Assembly: GCF_030413175.1 (NCBI RefSeq) | Contig: NZ_CP129212.1 | Location: forward strand, 558,001 to 622,000 | Direction of reading: 5' to 3' | Source of the DNA: Bradyrhizobium roseum | GTDB taxonomy: Bacteria > Pseudomonadota > Alphaproteobacteria > Rhizobiales > Xanthobacteraceae | DNA: 64,000 nucleotides | Shown: one piece after another, positions 44,489 to 52,889 of the stretch | How the letters are laid out: each line of letters starts with the position of its first letter | Numbering within the stretch: the first letter of the stretch is position 1 | The notes under the pieces: generated by a model | What the model saw: only the letters and a program-made list of their open reading frames with translations | What the model was told of the DNA's origin: nothing | Database searches by the model: none | Made by a program: the position numbers and the translations under genes

Positions 44489-45436
44489 CTATCCGAAGGC
44501 GTTCTGACGCGAGGCCTTGGCGATGAAGGTGGAAACCTGGGGCATGGTGGCCTCGATATCCGCCTCGTACTTCAGCAGAACGTTCAGCGTGTCCTTGACC
44601 ACCTCGTGACCGAGTTCGCTCGCCTGCAACAGCACCAGCACGCGCGCCCAGTCGATGGTTTCGCTGACCGACGGCAGCTTCTTCAGGTCGAGCGTGCGGA
44701 CCTCGTGGATGAAGCTCACCATCTGCTTGCGCAACGTCTGCGAAATGCCGGCCACCCGGCTTTCGACGATGCGCTCTTCCAGCTTCTGCTCGGGGAAGCC
44801 GATATGAAGATGCAGGCAGCGGCGCTTCAGCGCGTCGCCGAGATCGCGTTCGCTGTTCGAGGTCAGGATCACGGTCGGCGGCGAGACCGCGACCACCGTG
44901 CCGAGCTCGGGGATCGTGACCTGGAAATCGCTGAGGATTTCCAGCAGCAGCGATTCGAATTCGGCGTCGGACTTGTCGATTTCGTCGATCAGCAGCACGC
45001 AGCCGGCGGGCTGTTCCAGCGCCTGCAGCAGCGGCCGCGGCTCGACGAATTCCTTGGAGAAGAACACATCGCCGAAATCATGCAGCTGGCTGAGCGCCGC
45101 TTCCAGCGTCGGTGCGCCACCGAGCACTTCGCCGAGCTTGTCTTTGAGGATCTGCGTGTACAGCAGTTGCTTGGCGTATTTCCACTCGTAGAGCGCCTTG
45201 GCCTCGTCGAGTCCCTCGTAGCACTGCAGGCGGATCATCTTCAGGCCGCGCCAGGCCGCGATCGCTTTCGCAAGCTCGGTCTTGCCGACGCCGGCGGGGC
45301 CTTCGACCAGGATCGGTTTTTCGATCTGCTGCGCCAGATAGACCGCGGTCGCGATCTGGCGGCTTGCAATATAGCCTTGCGCCGCAAGACCGCGTTCCAC
45401 TGCCTCGATCGAGGCCGACGGCCCATTTTCAGCCAC
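44489..45436 (-). CDS. MoxR-family AAA+ ATPase
   Basis: The protein has 315 residues. Walker A is GPAGVGKTE (about 45-53) and Walker B is CVLLIDEIDKSD. Sensor 1 reads VILTSNSERDLGDALKRRCL and the lid region is TIDWARVLVLL. It matches the CoxD-like MoxR branch, which remodels protein complexes together with a VWA partner. It is the first gene of a MoxR-VWA pair, with RecQ further downstream. ATG 45436 fits the family N-terminus (AAQGYIASRQIATAVYLA). Confidence 0.92.
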   Translation of the reverse strand: MAENGPSASIEAVERGLAAQGYIASRQIATAVYLAQQIEKPILVEGPAGVGKTELAKAIAAWRGLKMIRLQCYEGLDEAKALYEWKYAKQLLYTQILKDKLGEVLGGAPTLEAALSQLHDFGDVFFSKEFVEPRPLLQALEQPAGCVLLIDEIDKSDAEFESLLLEILSDFQVTIPELGTVVAVSPPTVILTSNSERDLGDALKRRCLHLHIGFPEQKLEERIVESRVAGISQTLRKQMVSFIHEVRTLDLKKLPSVSETIDWARVLVLLQASELGHEVVKDTLNVLLKYEADIEATMPQVSTFIAKASRQNAFG

Positions 45437-45544
45437 GGGGTTAAACTCCGAATTCGGTAGATTTCACAATGTTCTGCCCGCGTTCCCGGCAAAGAACAAG
45501 CGGCGTTTTGCTCATGGGGGGCCGCAGTTCTCCGGTATTTCCGC

Positions 45545-46177
45545 CTAGCGCAATGCCAGCCCGGTAGCGGCTTCCAATTCGGCAATCGCCTGCGGAGCGT
45601 TGAGCACTTTTATCGTGGTCATGCCCATCTCGCGCGCCGGCTTCAGATTGACGCCGAGGTCGTCGAGATAGACGCAGTTTTCCGGATCGACCTGCAAAGT
45701 CTCGACCATCATCCGGTAGATGCGCGGGTCGGGCTTGCGCAGGCCGATCTTTGCGGATTCGATGACGTGGTCGAACAGCACCATCACTTCGGCGACATAG
45801 AGCGAACGGCCGCTGTGGCTGCCGATGGCGTTGGCAGGAAGGTTGTTGGTGATGCACCCCGTCTTGAACTGCGCCTTCACGCGCTTGAGAGCCTCGACCA
45901 TCTCGGGCCGCAAGTCTCCCGACAGCAGCGGCAGCACGTCCTTGCCGCGAACTTCGGCGCCCAGCGCACGGGACTCGTTTGCGAACAACTCGTCGAAGGC
46001 GTGGATGTCGACTTCGGCGCGTTCGAACTTCGCCCAGGCGTTTTCCAGATGGTTGGCGGCGTTGGTGCGGCGGATGATGTCGGCGGGCAGCCCGCGCTCG
46101 GTTTCGTACCGCGCAAACGCCTCGAACGGCGAGGTGGTCAGCACGCCGCCGAAATCCCAGATCACTGCCTCGATCAT
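45545..46177 (-). CDS. HAD-superfamily hydrolase (subfamily IA)
   Basis: The protein has 210 residues. Motif I is WDFGGVLTTSP, with nucleophile Asp 8 and the DFGGV form typical of epoxide-hydrolase-type or YihX-like HADs. A four-helix cap follows, then motif II (GCITNN), motif III (GLRKPDPRIYRMM) and motif IV (CVYLDDLGVNLKPAREMG). All catalytic residues appear present, so it should be an active phosphatase or dehalogenase-type hydrolase; the substrate is not predictable. It stands alone between the MoxR and trypsin-like genes. Confidence 0.87.
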   Translation of the reverse strand: MIEAVIWDFGGVLTTSPFEAFARYETERGLPADIIRRTNAANHLENAWAKFERAEVDIHAFDELFANESRALGAEVRGKDVLPLLSGDLRPEMVEALKRVKAQFKTGCITNNLPANAIGSHSGRSLYVAEVMVLFDHVIESAKIGLRKPDPRIYRMMVETLQVDPENCVYLDDLGVNLKPAREMGMTTIKVLNAPQAIAELEAATGLALR

Positions 46178-46289
46178 TATTTCCTCGCCTGAAACGACTA
46201 TGTTGGTCTGCGGCTAACACGAATTATCACATGGAACCAGTGCGATCGGGCGCTTGGCGGCATGCGCCGCGCGGGTTATTGCTGCGCCG

Positions 46290-47051
46290 ATGAAGATACT
46301 GCCCCGCCTGATCGCCAGCCTTGCCCTGCTGCTATCGGTTCCCGCGCATGCCATCGTCGGTGGCGGTGCGGCGTCGACGGAAGGCGTGGCGCGGTCCGTC
46401 GTTACTATCGTCGGCTCGCGCGGCAATTTTTGCACCGGCGCATTGATCGCGCCGCGACTGGTGCTGACCGCGGCGCATTGCGTGCCATCCGGCGCGGACT
46501 ACAAGATCGTCGAATACGCCGCGGACCGGCAGCCCTCGCTGCAGGACGTGAAGAGCGTCGCCATTCATCCCGACTTCAACATGCAGGCCATGCAGGCGCA
46601 TCGTGCGACGGCGGATGTCGCGTTGCTGCAACTGGCGGCGTCGCCCAAGGCCAAGACGGCAGCCGCTCTCGGCATGCCAAACATCCCCATCATGGTCGGC
46701 AGCCGCTTCACCATCGCCGGCATCGGCGTGACCGTGCGCGGCGACGGCAAGAGCGGCGGCACCATCCGCGTCGCCGGCCTGGTCGCGACCGGCAGGCCGG
46801 GGACGCTGCAGATCCGGCTTGTCGATCCCGTCGGGCAGGGCACGCGTGAAGGGCTAGGGGCCTGCACGGGAGATTCCGGCGCGCCCGTGTTCGAGGACAA
46901 GCAAAGTGGGCCGGTGATCGTCGGCGTGGTGAGCTGGTCGACGGGGCCGAACGGCACGGCGGGTTGCGGCGGCATGACGGGTGTCACGCCGCTGACGCTG
47001 TATCGGGACTGGGTCGTGCAGACGGCGCAGAAGTGGGGAATGGGGTTGTAA
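46290..47051 (+). CDS. Exported trypsin-like (S1) serine protease
   Basis: The protein has 253 residues from ATG 46290, chosen because it begins a clean signal peptide (1-21, ending PAHA). The mature chain would start directly with IVGGG, the activated N-terminus of trypsins, so there is no propeptide. The triad is His 63 (TAAHC), Asp 109 (ADVALL) and Ser 196 (GDSGAP, with Ala replacing the usual second Gly). Four cysteines (48, 64, 192, 226) sit where the two conserved chymotrypsin-fold disulfides belong. It is probably a periplasmic or secreted endopeptidase that becomes active on signal-peptide removal. Confidence 0.88.
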   Translation: MKILPRLIASLALLLSVPAHAIVGGGAASTEGVARSVVTIVGSRGNFCTGALIAPRLVLTAAHCVPSGADYKIVEYAADRQPSLQDVKSVAIHPDFNMQAMQAHRATADVALLQLAASPKAKTAAALGMPNIPIMVGSRFTIAGIGVTVRGDGKSGGTIRVAGLVATGRPGTLQIRLVDPVGQGTREGLGACTGDSGAPVFEDKQSGPVIVGVVSWSTGPNGTAGCGGMTGVTPLTLYRDWVVQTAQKWGMGL

Positions 47052-47059
47052 CAACACCC

Positions 47060-47177
47060 GTCGTCCCTGCGGACGCAGGGACCCATACGCCGCGGCCCAT
47101 CGGCAAGACAATGGTGCTAGCAATCTTCGCAACAACGGGCATCGGTGGTTATGGGTCCCTGCGTCCGCAGGGACGAC
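47060..47177. repeat. Intergenic palindromic repeat with perfect 28-bp inverted arms
   Basis: Arms at 47060-47087 and 47150-47177 are perfect reverse complements, 28 bp each, separated by 62 bases. Each arm itself holds a short palindrome (TCCCTGCGGACGCAGGGA). It fills almost the whole gap between the stops of two convergent genes. It resembles REP/BIME-like elements and could serve as a bidirectional terminator. Confidence 0.8.
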
Positions 47178-47197
47178 AACGGCCAACGAATCAACCC

Positions 47198-49420
47198 CTA
47201 ATGCTTCGCCGCCTTGTTCGCTGCGGGATTGTTCAGCACGATCAAACCATCGACGGCGACGCCGAGCTTGCTGTTGATCAAAAACGGATTGACGTCGATC
47301 GACGCGATGCGGTTGCCGGCGTCGGCCATCAGATTGGAGAGGCCGACCAGCGCCTTCACGGCGGAGGCCTCATGCAGCGCGGGCTTGCCGCGATAGCCCT
47401 TCATCTTCACGCCGGCCTTGGTCTTGGCGATCAACTGCTTCGCCTCGGCCTCGTCCAGCGGCGCGCCGGCGAGAGCCACGTCCTTCATCAGTTCGATATC
47501 GACCCCGCCGGTGCCGAACAGCACGACGGGCCCCATCTCGGCGTCGAGCGAGGCGCCGACCACAAGTTCGAGATCGGCCTTGACCTGCTGCGCGATCAGA
47601 ATGCCTTCGAGCTTCGGCTTGCTCTTGATCTTCTTCACCCGCGCGGTGATGTCGTTGAATGCCTTCTTCACTTCAGCGGCACTGTTGAGGTTCAGCACCA
47701 CGCCGCCGATGTCGGACTTGTGCAGGATGTCGGCGCTGACCACTTTCGCCACGGCGGGAAAGCCGATTGTCTTGGCGATCTTCACCGCTTCCGCCGCGGT
47801 CTGCGCGATCTCTTCCTTGGAAACTGGGATGCCGTAGGCCTTGAGCAGCTTCTTCGAGGCGACCTCGTCGAGCGCCGCGGCGCCGTTGGCGGCCTTGAGC
47901 GCCTTCTCCAGCACCGCGCGCGCCGAAGCCTTCGAACTCGATTGGATGTCGGGTACTTCCTTGCGCAGCGAAGAATACTCGATCAGCGATTTGATCGCGC
48001 CGACGGCGCGGTCGAGACCCTGCATGACCGCAATGTTCGGCAGTGATTTGCGCAGACCCTTGGTGAATTCGGTAAAGCCGATCGACATCGCGCTGATATA
48101 GACCACAGGCTTGCTGGCGGCGCCGGCCATTTCATTGACGATCCGCAAGTTACGTTCGCGCAACTCATGCGGCGCCTTCGGCAGTTCGGCATCGATGATG
48201 ACGATATCGGTGTCGGGATCGTCGATCATGATCTTGATCGAGTTCATGTAGACCGAGGGGTCCACCACTGCGGCAAAACCGGCATCGAGGGGATTGCCGA
48301 CGATGCTGCCGGGGCCGAGCATCTTTGCCAGTTGCTCGGTCGCATTCGGGCTGAGCGGCGCAAAATTGAGACCGGCCGAATAGAACGCGTCGATCAGCAG
48401 CCCCCGCTTGCCGCCCGACAGCGAAACCGCGGCGAGACGGTTGCCCTTGGGCGGATCGGCATGCACGAAGCATTCAGTGGTTTCGATCAATTCGTCGAGC
48501 CCGCGGACGCGGATCACGCCTTCGCGCGTCGAGATCGCGTCGAATGTTTCGATCGAGCCGGCAAGCGCGCCGGTGTGCGCCATCGCGGCGGCGCGGCCGC
48601 CCTCGGAGGCGCCGAGTTTCAGCGCGATGACCGGCTTGCCGGCGGCGCGCGCGGCCTTGCAGGCCGCGCGAAACACTTTGGTGTTCCGTACGCCTTCGAG
48701 ATAGACCACGATGACGCGGATCGAGGGATCGGCGGCGAAATAGGCCATCAGGTCCGGCGTTTCCAGGCCGGTTTCGTTGCCGGTCGTGACCATGTAGCCG
48801 ACGCCGACGCCGCGATCTTCCAGCGTCTGGCGGATCGCCATCACGATCGCGCCGGATTGTCCGGCAATCGCCACGGGACCTGCTTCCATGGTGACGATGC
48901 GGTCGTCGATATTGGTGAACAGCTTTTCGCCCGCGCTCAGATTGCCGAGGCAGTTCGGGCCGGTGACGGCAAGGCCGGTCTCCTTCACGGCCTGCTTCAG
49001 TTCTTCGGCCAGCCGCTGGCTGTCCTCGTCCTGCAATTCGCTGAATCCGGAGGTGACGATGGTGGCGGAGCGTGCGCCGGCGGCGGCGGCGTCACGGATC
49101 ACCTGCACCGCGAAACGCGCCGGCACCAGCACCAGCACATGGTCGGGCTTTTCGGGAAGGCTGGCGAAATCCTTGTAGCAGGGCACGCCCCAGATCGTTT
49201 CCCGTTTGGCGTTGACCGGGAAAAGCCCGCCTTCGTACTTGTATTTGATCAAATTGTTCCAGATGCGCTCGGCATAGTTGCCGGGCTTGTCGGTGGCGCC
49301 GACCAGCACGATATTGCGCGGGTGCAGCATCGCATGGATGCTCTTGACGATGTCGCTGGCGTCAGGCGAGGGCGACCATTTTTCGGCTTGGTGCGATGCG
49401 GTGCTGGCCTGGGCGTCCAT
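47198..49420 (-). CDS. ADP-forming acyl-CoA (acetate-CoA ligase type) synthetase
   Basis: A 740-residue single-chain NDP-forming acyl-CoA synthetase: a CoA-binding Rossmann domain (PRNIVLVGATDKPGNYAERI, about 34-53), a succinyl-CoA-ligase-like flavodoxin part with GPNCLGN, and the phosphohistidine loop AMAHTGALAG (His 282). The C-terminal ATP-grasp half follows (VASKKLLKAYGIPVSKEE, PAVAKVVSADILHKSDIGGV, ASIDVNPFL). Alpha and beta parts are fused as in archaeal ACD and bacterial feruloyl-CoA-type or acyl-CoA synthetases. The substrate acid is not clear. The start ATG 49420 has no upstream neighbour in operon distance. Confidence 0.9.
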   Translation of the reverse strand: MDAQASTASHQAEKWSPSPDASDIVKSIHAMLHPRNIVLVGATDKPGNYAERIWNNLIKYKYEGGLFPVNAKRETIWGVPCYKDFASLPEKPDHVLVLVPARFAVQVIRDAAAAGARSATIVTSGFSELQDEDSQRLAEELKQAVKETGLAVTGPNCLGNLSAGEKLFTNIDDRIVTMEAGPVAIAGQSGAIVMAIRQTLEDRGVGVGYMVTTGNETGLETPDLMAYFAADPSIRVIVVYLEGVRNTKVFRAACKAARAAGKPVIALKLGASEGGRAAAMAHTGALAGSIETFDAISTREGVIRVRGLDELIETTECFVHADPPKGNRLAAVSLSGGKRGLLIDAFYSAGLNFAPLSPNATEQLAKMLGPGSIVGNPLDAGFAAVVDPSVYMNSIKIMIDDPDTDIVIIDAELPKAPHELRERNLRIVNEMAGAASKPVVYISAMSIGFTEFTKGLRKSLPNIAVMQGLDRAVGAIKSLIEYSSLRKEVPDIQSSSKASARAVLEKALKAANGAAALDEVASKKLLKAYGIPVSKEEIAQTAAEAVKIAKTIGFPAVAKVVSADILHKSDIGGVVLNLNSAAEVKKAFNDITARVKKIKSKPKLEGILIAQQVKADLELVVGASLDAEMGPVVLFGTGGVDIELMKDVALAGAPLDEAEAKQLIAKTKAGVKMKGYRGKPALHEASAVKALVGLSNLMADAGNRIASIDVNPFLINSKLGVAVDGLIVLNNPAANKAAKH

Positions 49421-49592
49421 GAGAATCCCTTAAACGCTGTTGTTTCTTTGGCCGTAGCGGTCGCGAAGATGCGCCCGCGCCATGCCTTGCGTGTGATTGA
49501 AGCCTTTCTATTGGCACTTGGCTGACGTGGCAACACGCGTTGCGTACGCAGCGCCATTCGCGCCGCGCACGATATCCCGGCTTGCGGAGAAT

Positions 49593-50171
49593 TTAGCGCG
49601 AATCTGCTGCAGCTTCGGCCAGCGTGGCGTGTACGAGATAGCGATCTGGCCCCTGCGTCATCGCATCGAACGGCCAGCAGGTCGACAGCACCAGTTCGTG
49701 CCCGTCCGCGAGCGGATCGATGCCAGAGGCGTCGAAGCGCACGACCGAGGTTGCAGCCACGCGATAGCGGAATGTCCGGCCGTCTTGTCGCGTGACATCA
49801 ATCTCGTCGCCGACCACGACGTTCTTCAGAAAGGCAAAGTGCGTGTCGCGGTGCGCGGAATAGACGGCGACCCCGCGCTCGCCGGCGTCCGGTGTGCGTT
49901 CGACATGACCCGGGCCGAAGGCGAGCGCCTGACCGCTGCTGCCGGCGAGCACGATGGTACTGACATGGAGCCGCCGCACTTCGATGCGCGCGACCGGCCA
50001 GGTGTCCGCCCAGGACCACGGTTTTGTCTCGCGACCGGTGACGATGGATTTTTCGAAGGCGCGTTCCAGCAGCACCTGCGCGACCAGCGCCTTGGCGTGG
50101 ATGTAGGCGCCCTGGCCGAACAGGATCAGACCGATGACGGCGAGAAGGAGCGGGAGGATGAAGCGGGGCAT
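49593..50171 (-). CDS. Class GN sortase
   Basis: A 192-residue sortase from ATG 50171; the longer frame reads through a repeat element and is rejected. An N-terminal membrane helix (about 5-22) precedes the sortase beta-barrel. Catalytic residues are all visible: His 107 in YSAHRDTHF, Cys 165 in VLSTCWPF and Arg 177 in GPDRYLV. Proteobacterial class GN sortases come with a single dedicated substrate. The VIT/VWA protein with an LPKTA tail just upstream on the same strand is clearly that partner. Confidence 0.93.
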   Translation of the reverse strand: MPRFILPLLLAVIGLILFGQGAYIHAKALVAQVLLERAFEKSIVTGRETKPWSWADTWPVARIEVRRLHVSTIVLAGSSGQALAFGPGHVERTPDAGERGVAVYSAHRDTHFAFLKNVVVGDEIDVTRQDGRTFRYRVAATSVVRFDASGIDPLADGHELVLSTCWPFDAMTQGPDRYLVHATLAEAAADSR

Positions 50172-50185
50172 TCTGGTGGCCCTTT

Positions 50186-50303
50186 CGTCATTGCGAGCGT
50201 AGCGACTTGTCCGCCGTAGCTCCGAGAGCGAAGGCGGAAGCAATCCAGTCGTTCTTCGCGCGGCGAGATGGATTGCTTGGTCGCTTCGCTCCCTGGCAAT
50301 GAC
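50186..50303. repeat. Intergenic nested inverted-repeat element
   Basis: The outer left arm CGTCATTGCGAGCGTAGCGA (from 50186) is complementary, with a few mismatches, to the right arm ending GCAATGACG (50303). The inner arms AAGCAATCCA and TGGATTGCTT are also complementary. This is the form of a short dispersed palindromic element common between genes of Bradyrhizobium-type genomes (family recalled from general knowledge). It lies 14 bases upstream of the sortase start. Confidence 0.7.
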
Positions 50304-50336
50304 GGCGGTTCGGGAGGGAATGATGGTTGCGGAAAA

Positions 50337-50408
50337 GGGGGGGGGCGCGCGCGGCCCTGGGGGGACGGGTGGAAGCCGCGCGCGCTCTGGAAAGAGGGGG
50401 TGGGGGAG
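50337..50408. other. G-rich tract with 9-G homopolymer between sortase and target genes
   Basis: A run of nine G (50337-50345) is followed by a GC alternation, a run of six G, GGG, and G5-T-G5 near 50396-50406. The strand bias is extreme for the window. AAAGAGG (50391-50397) and CCTCTTT (50412-50418) could pair into a weak terminator-like hairpin for the leftward target gene, without a U tract. The G runs could form a quadruplex. Confidence 0.5.
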
Positions 50409-50428
50409 CCTCCTCTTTTCAGTGGACG

Positions 50429-52702
50429 TCAACTCGGTGACATCTGACGCCGAGTGAACACCAGCAGGATCAGGCTGACCGTGAGCAGGATCACACCCGC
50501 GATCATCTTCAGTTCGGCATCGGTGGCCGTCTTCGGCAGCGTCACCGTGTTGGGCGCCTGGGTGACGATGGGCTGCACCCGCTTCAGCGCCGCGACCTGA
50601 AGCTGCGCTTGTCCGTCATCCGCGCGGCGTTCCGTCGGGTTAGCCGGCGCACGCTGACGCTCGCCGAACACTTTTTCAAGATCCCAGCCCGCCGGCAGGT
50701 TGATCGGCAGCTCCGCGAGCGTGAGCGGTGCACCCTCGGGGCGGCTCGGCGTCTTGTCGACCGCGACCAGGCTGGTCAGCCGCGTCACGAGCTGATGCTC
50801 GAGCGCCAGCGCCAGGGTGGTCTTGTCGGCGTCTTCCGGGCTCGCCTGCCGCGTGGTGCGTGCGACTTCGGCATCCGTGATCTTGCGCCGCGCCCAGAGT
50901 TTGGACAGGCCTTTGCCTTCGGCGGCGCTGGCCAGCGGCAGGGTGACGACCCACGGACGGTCGCCGATGCGGCCCTTGATCTCGACCGAGCCTGCCAGCG
51001 TGTCGAGCTTTGCGGCGAGAACCAGCGGCTCGTCGCGATAGAGGTCGGGGATTGCAACCGGCGTGATGTCGGCCGCAGCATCGGAGAATTTGGCGGAGAG
51101 ATTGGTCACCACAGGATTTTCCAGCTTGGCGAACAGCCCGCGCATGCGCTCCTCGACCTGCTCCACCGCGCCGATATGGGTGAACGTGCCGCGGCCGAGT
51201 TCGGCAGCACGCGTCATCAGGTAGGTGTTCGGCGCCGAGCCGATGCCCACCATGAAGATGCGCGAGCGGCCGCGCAGCGCATTGATGGTCTCGAACAATT
51301 GCTGCTCGTTGCCGATCGCGCCGTCGGTCAGGAACACGACCTGCCGAACGTAGCCGGCATCGCTTGCGTTGTCCGACAGGGCGGCGCGCATCGCCGGCAC
51401 CATCTCGGTGCCGCCATTGGCCTGCAGCGCGTCGACAAAGGCAGTGGCGCGGCCGATATGCTCACGATCCGCCGGCACCGCCGACGCAAACAGCATGTCC
51501 ATGGTGTTGTCGAAGCGGATCACGTTGAAGCGGTCGGTCGGCTGCAGGCGGCCGAGGGCGTAGGTCAGGCTCGCCTTGGCCTGGACAATCGAGATGCCGC
51601 CCATCGAGCCGGAATTGTCGATCACGAAGATGACTTCGCGCGGCAGCGCTTTTTGCTGGGCCTGTTCGGCTGCAGGCGGGGTAACGAAGGCGAGCAGGTA
51701 ATCGCTGCCGCCGACGTGCTCGCGAAACAGCCCGACCGACGGCGCCTTCTCCGCGGCCGGCTTCCAGGTCAGCTCGAAATCGCGGTCGGCCGGCACCGGG
51801 CCTTCGGCCAGACGAACGATGCTGGTGCTGTCATCGGCCTTTTCCGTCTTGACCGCATGGTGGTGACTCCTGACCTCGCCGAGCGGAAAGCCGGCCTGCA
51901 GCCGCACGGTAATCCGGGTCGGATTGACCGGGGCATTGGTCGCGGGGTCGAGGACCTCCGGCGAGATGCGATCGCGATCCGGCACAGGATCGGAGTTGGC
52001 CGAACCCCAGCCGGTGCCATCGCGCTTGAAGTCGACACTCTGCACGATGGGTTTGGGATTATAGCGCGGCGCGACCACCATCGGCACCCGCAGCGAGAAT
52101 TCGTTGCCGGATTGCCGGACTGGTTCCTGATATTCGATCTGCACCAGCACGGTTTCGCCGGGGCCGATATTGGCGACCGAGTTGGTAAAAATGTTCGGCC
52201 GCTCCTGTTCGGTCAGCGCGGCTTTCTGTCCATTTTGCTTGGCTTGCTCGTAGATGATCTTGGCCTGCTGCCGCTCCTTGATGTCGCCGACCACGACGCG
52301 GTCGCCAATCACCATCTTCAGCGTATCGACCGCGCCGCCCGACGGCAGCGGATAGACGTAGACCGCCTCGACCCAGTCCTTGGTCGGGTTGCGAAAGATC
52401 TGGGTGACACGGGCGCGGACGGTCGGACCCGAGACGGTGAGATCGATATCGATGCCGAGCCGCGATGCATCGGCGTAGCCATCGTCCGTCTTCAGCAGCA
52501 GCGATCCGGAACGCGCGTCGCCGGGCTTGACCAGGGCTGCTTGAATACGCTCCGCCGACCACACCGGCTCGAAGCTCAAGAATAGTGCCGCAAACCCGAC
52601 CAGGATCACGGCAACGCCCTGCATCACGAGGAACAGTACCAGCCTGATCAGGCCGGGCTGTTCGCCGGTTTTGTCGGCCTCAATATCGTCGCACGTCGTC
52701 AT
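50429..52702 (-). CDS. Sortase target protein with VIT and VWA domains and LPKTA tail
   Basis: The protein has 757 residues from ATG 52702, with GGGAG about nine bases upstream (the frame continues 151 codons further without protein character). A transmembrane helix near the N-terminus (about 20-44) serves as signal/anchor. A VIT domain follows (about 60-200: RVTQIFRNPTKDWVEAVYVYPLP). A VWA domain has MIDAS DNSGSM near 360. The C-terminus has a sorting signal: LPKTA (722-726), a hydrophobic helix and a terminal RR. This matches the 'marine proteobacterial sortase target protein' family, which class GN sortase cleaves and attaches. It is first in a leftward pair with the sortase (257-base gap). 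Confidence 0.93.
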   Translation of the reverse strand: MTTCDDIEADKTGEQPGLIRLVLFLVMQGVAVILVGFAALFLSFEPVWSAERIQAALVKPGDARSGSLLLKTDDGYADASRLGIDIDLTVSGPTVRARVTQIFRNPTKDWVEAVYVYPLPSGGAVDTLKMVIGDRVVVGDIKERQQAKIIYEQAKQNGQKAALTEQERPNIFTNSVANIGPGETVLVQIEYQEPVRQSGNEFSLRVPMVVAPRYNPKPIVQSVDFKRDGTGWGSANSDPVPDRDRISPEVLDPATNAPVNPTRITVRLQAGFPLGEVRSHHHAVKTEKADDSTSIVRLAEGPVPADRDFELTWKPAAEKAPSVGLFREHVGGSDYLLAFVTPPAAEQAQQKALPREVIFVIDNSGSMGGISIVQAKASLTYALGRLQPTDRFNVIRFDNTMDMLFASAVPADREHIGRATAFVDALQANGGTEMVPAMRAALSDNASDAGYVRQVVFLTDGAIGNEQQLFETINALRGRSRIFMVGIGSAPNTYLMTRAAELGRGTFTHIGAVEQVEERMRGLFAKLENPVVTNLSAKFSDAAADITPVAIPDLYRDEPLVLAAKLDTLAGSVEIKGRIGDRPWVVTLPLASAAEGKGLSKLWARRKITDAEVARTTRQASPEDADKTTLALALEHQLVTRLTSLVAVDKTPSRPEGAPLTLAELPINLPAGWDLEKVFGERQRAPANPTERRADDGQAQLQVAALKRVQPIVTQAPNTVTLPKTATDAELKMIAGVILLTVSLILLVFTRRQMSPS

Positions 52703-52889
52703 GTCGCTCACTCCCAAACGGCGGTTTCGCCGCGATGTCAGGGTGCGGAAAGCCGTGATTTGGCGCGAGCGGAATGATCGGCCTTGTTCGGTCGCCCGCC
52801 ACCGTCCGCCGCCGCGGGCGCGGCGGCTTTGTGCGGGTTTGTGATGGATTGTGCGTCTGCTAGACTGGCGGGGTAGAGCAGGGGTGACG

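Noticed and set aside
43106..45436. Naming the MoxR-VWA pair coxD-coxE
   Set aside because: No CO dehydrogenase genes are nearby and the sequences are only generally CoxD/CoxE-like.
50172..50432. Longer N-terminus of the sortase (extra 87 codons)
   Set aside because: The extension translates an intergenic palindromic repeat and the G-rich tract; the membrane helix and family length support ATG 50171.
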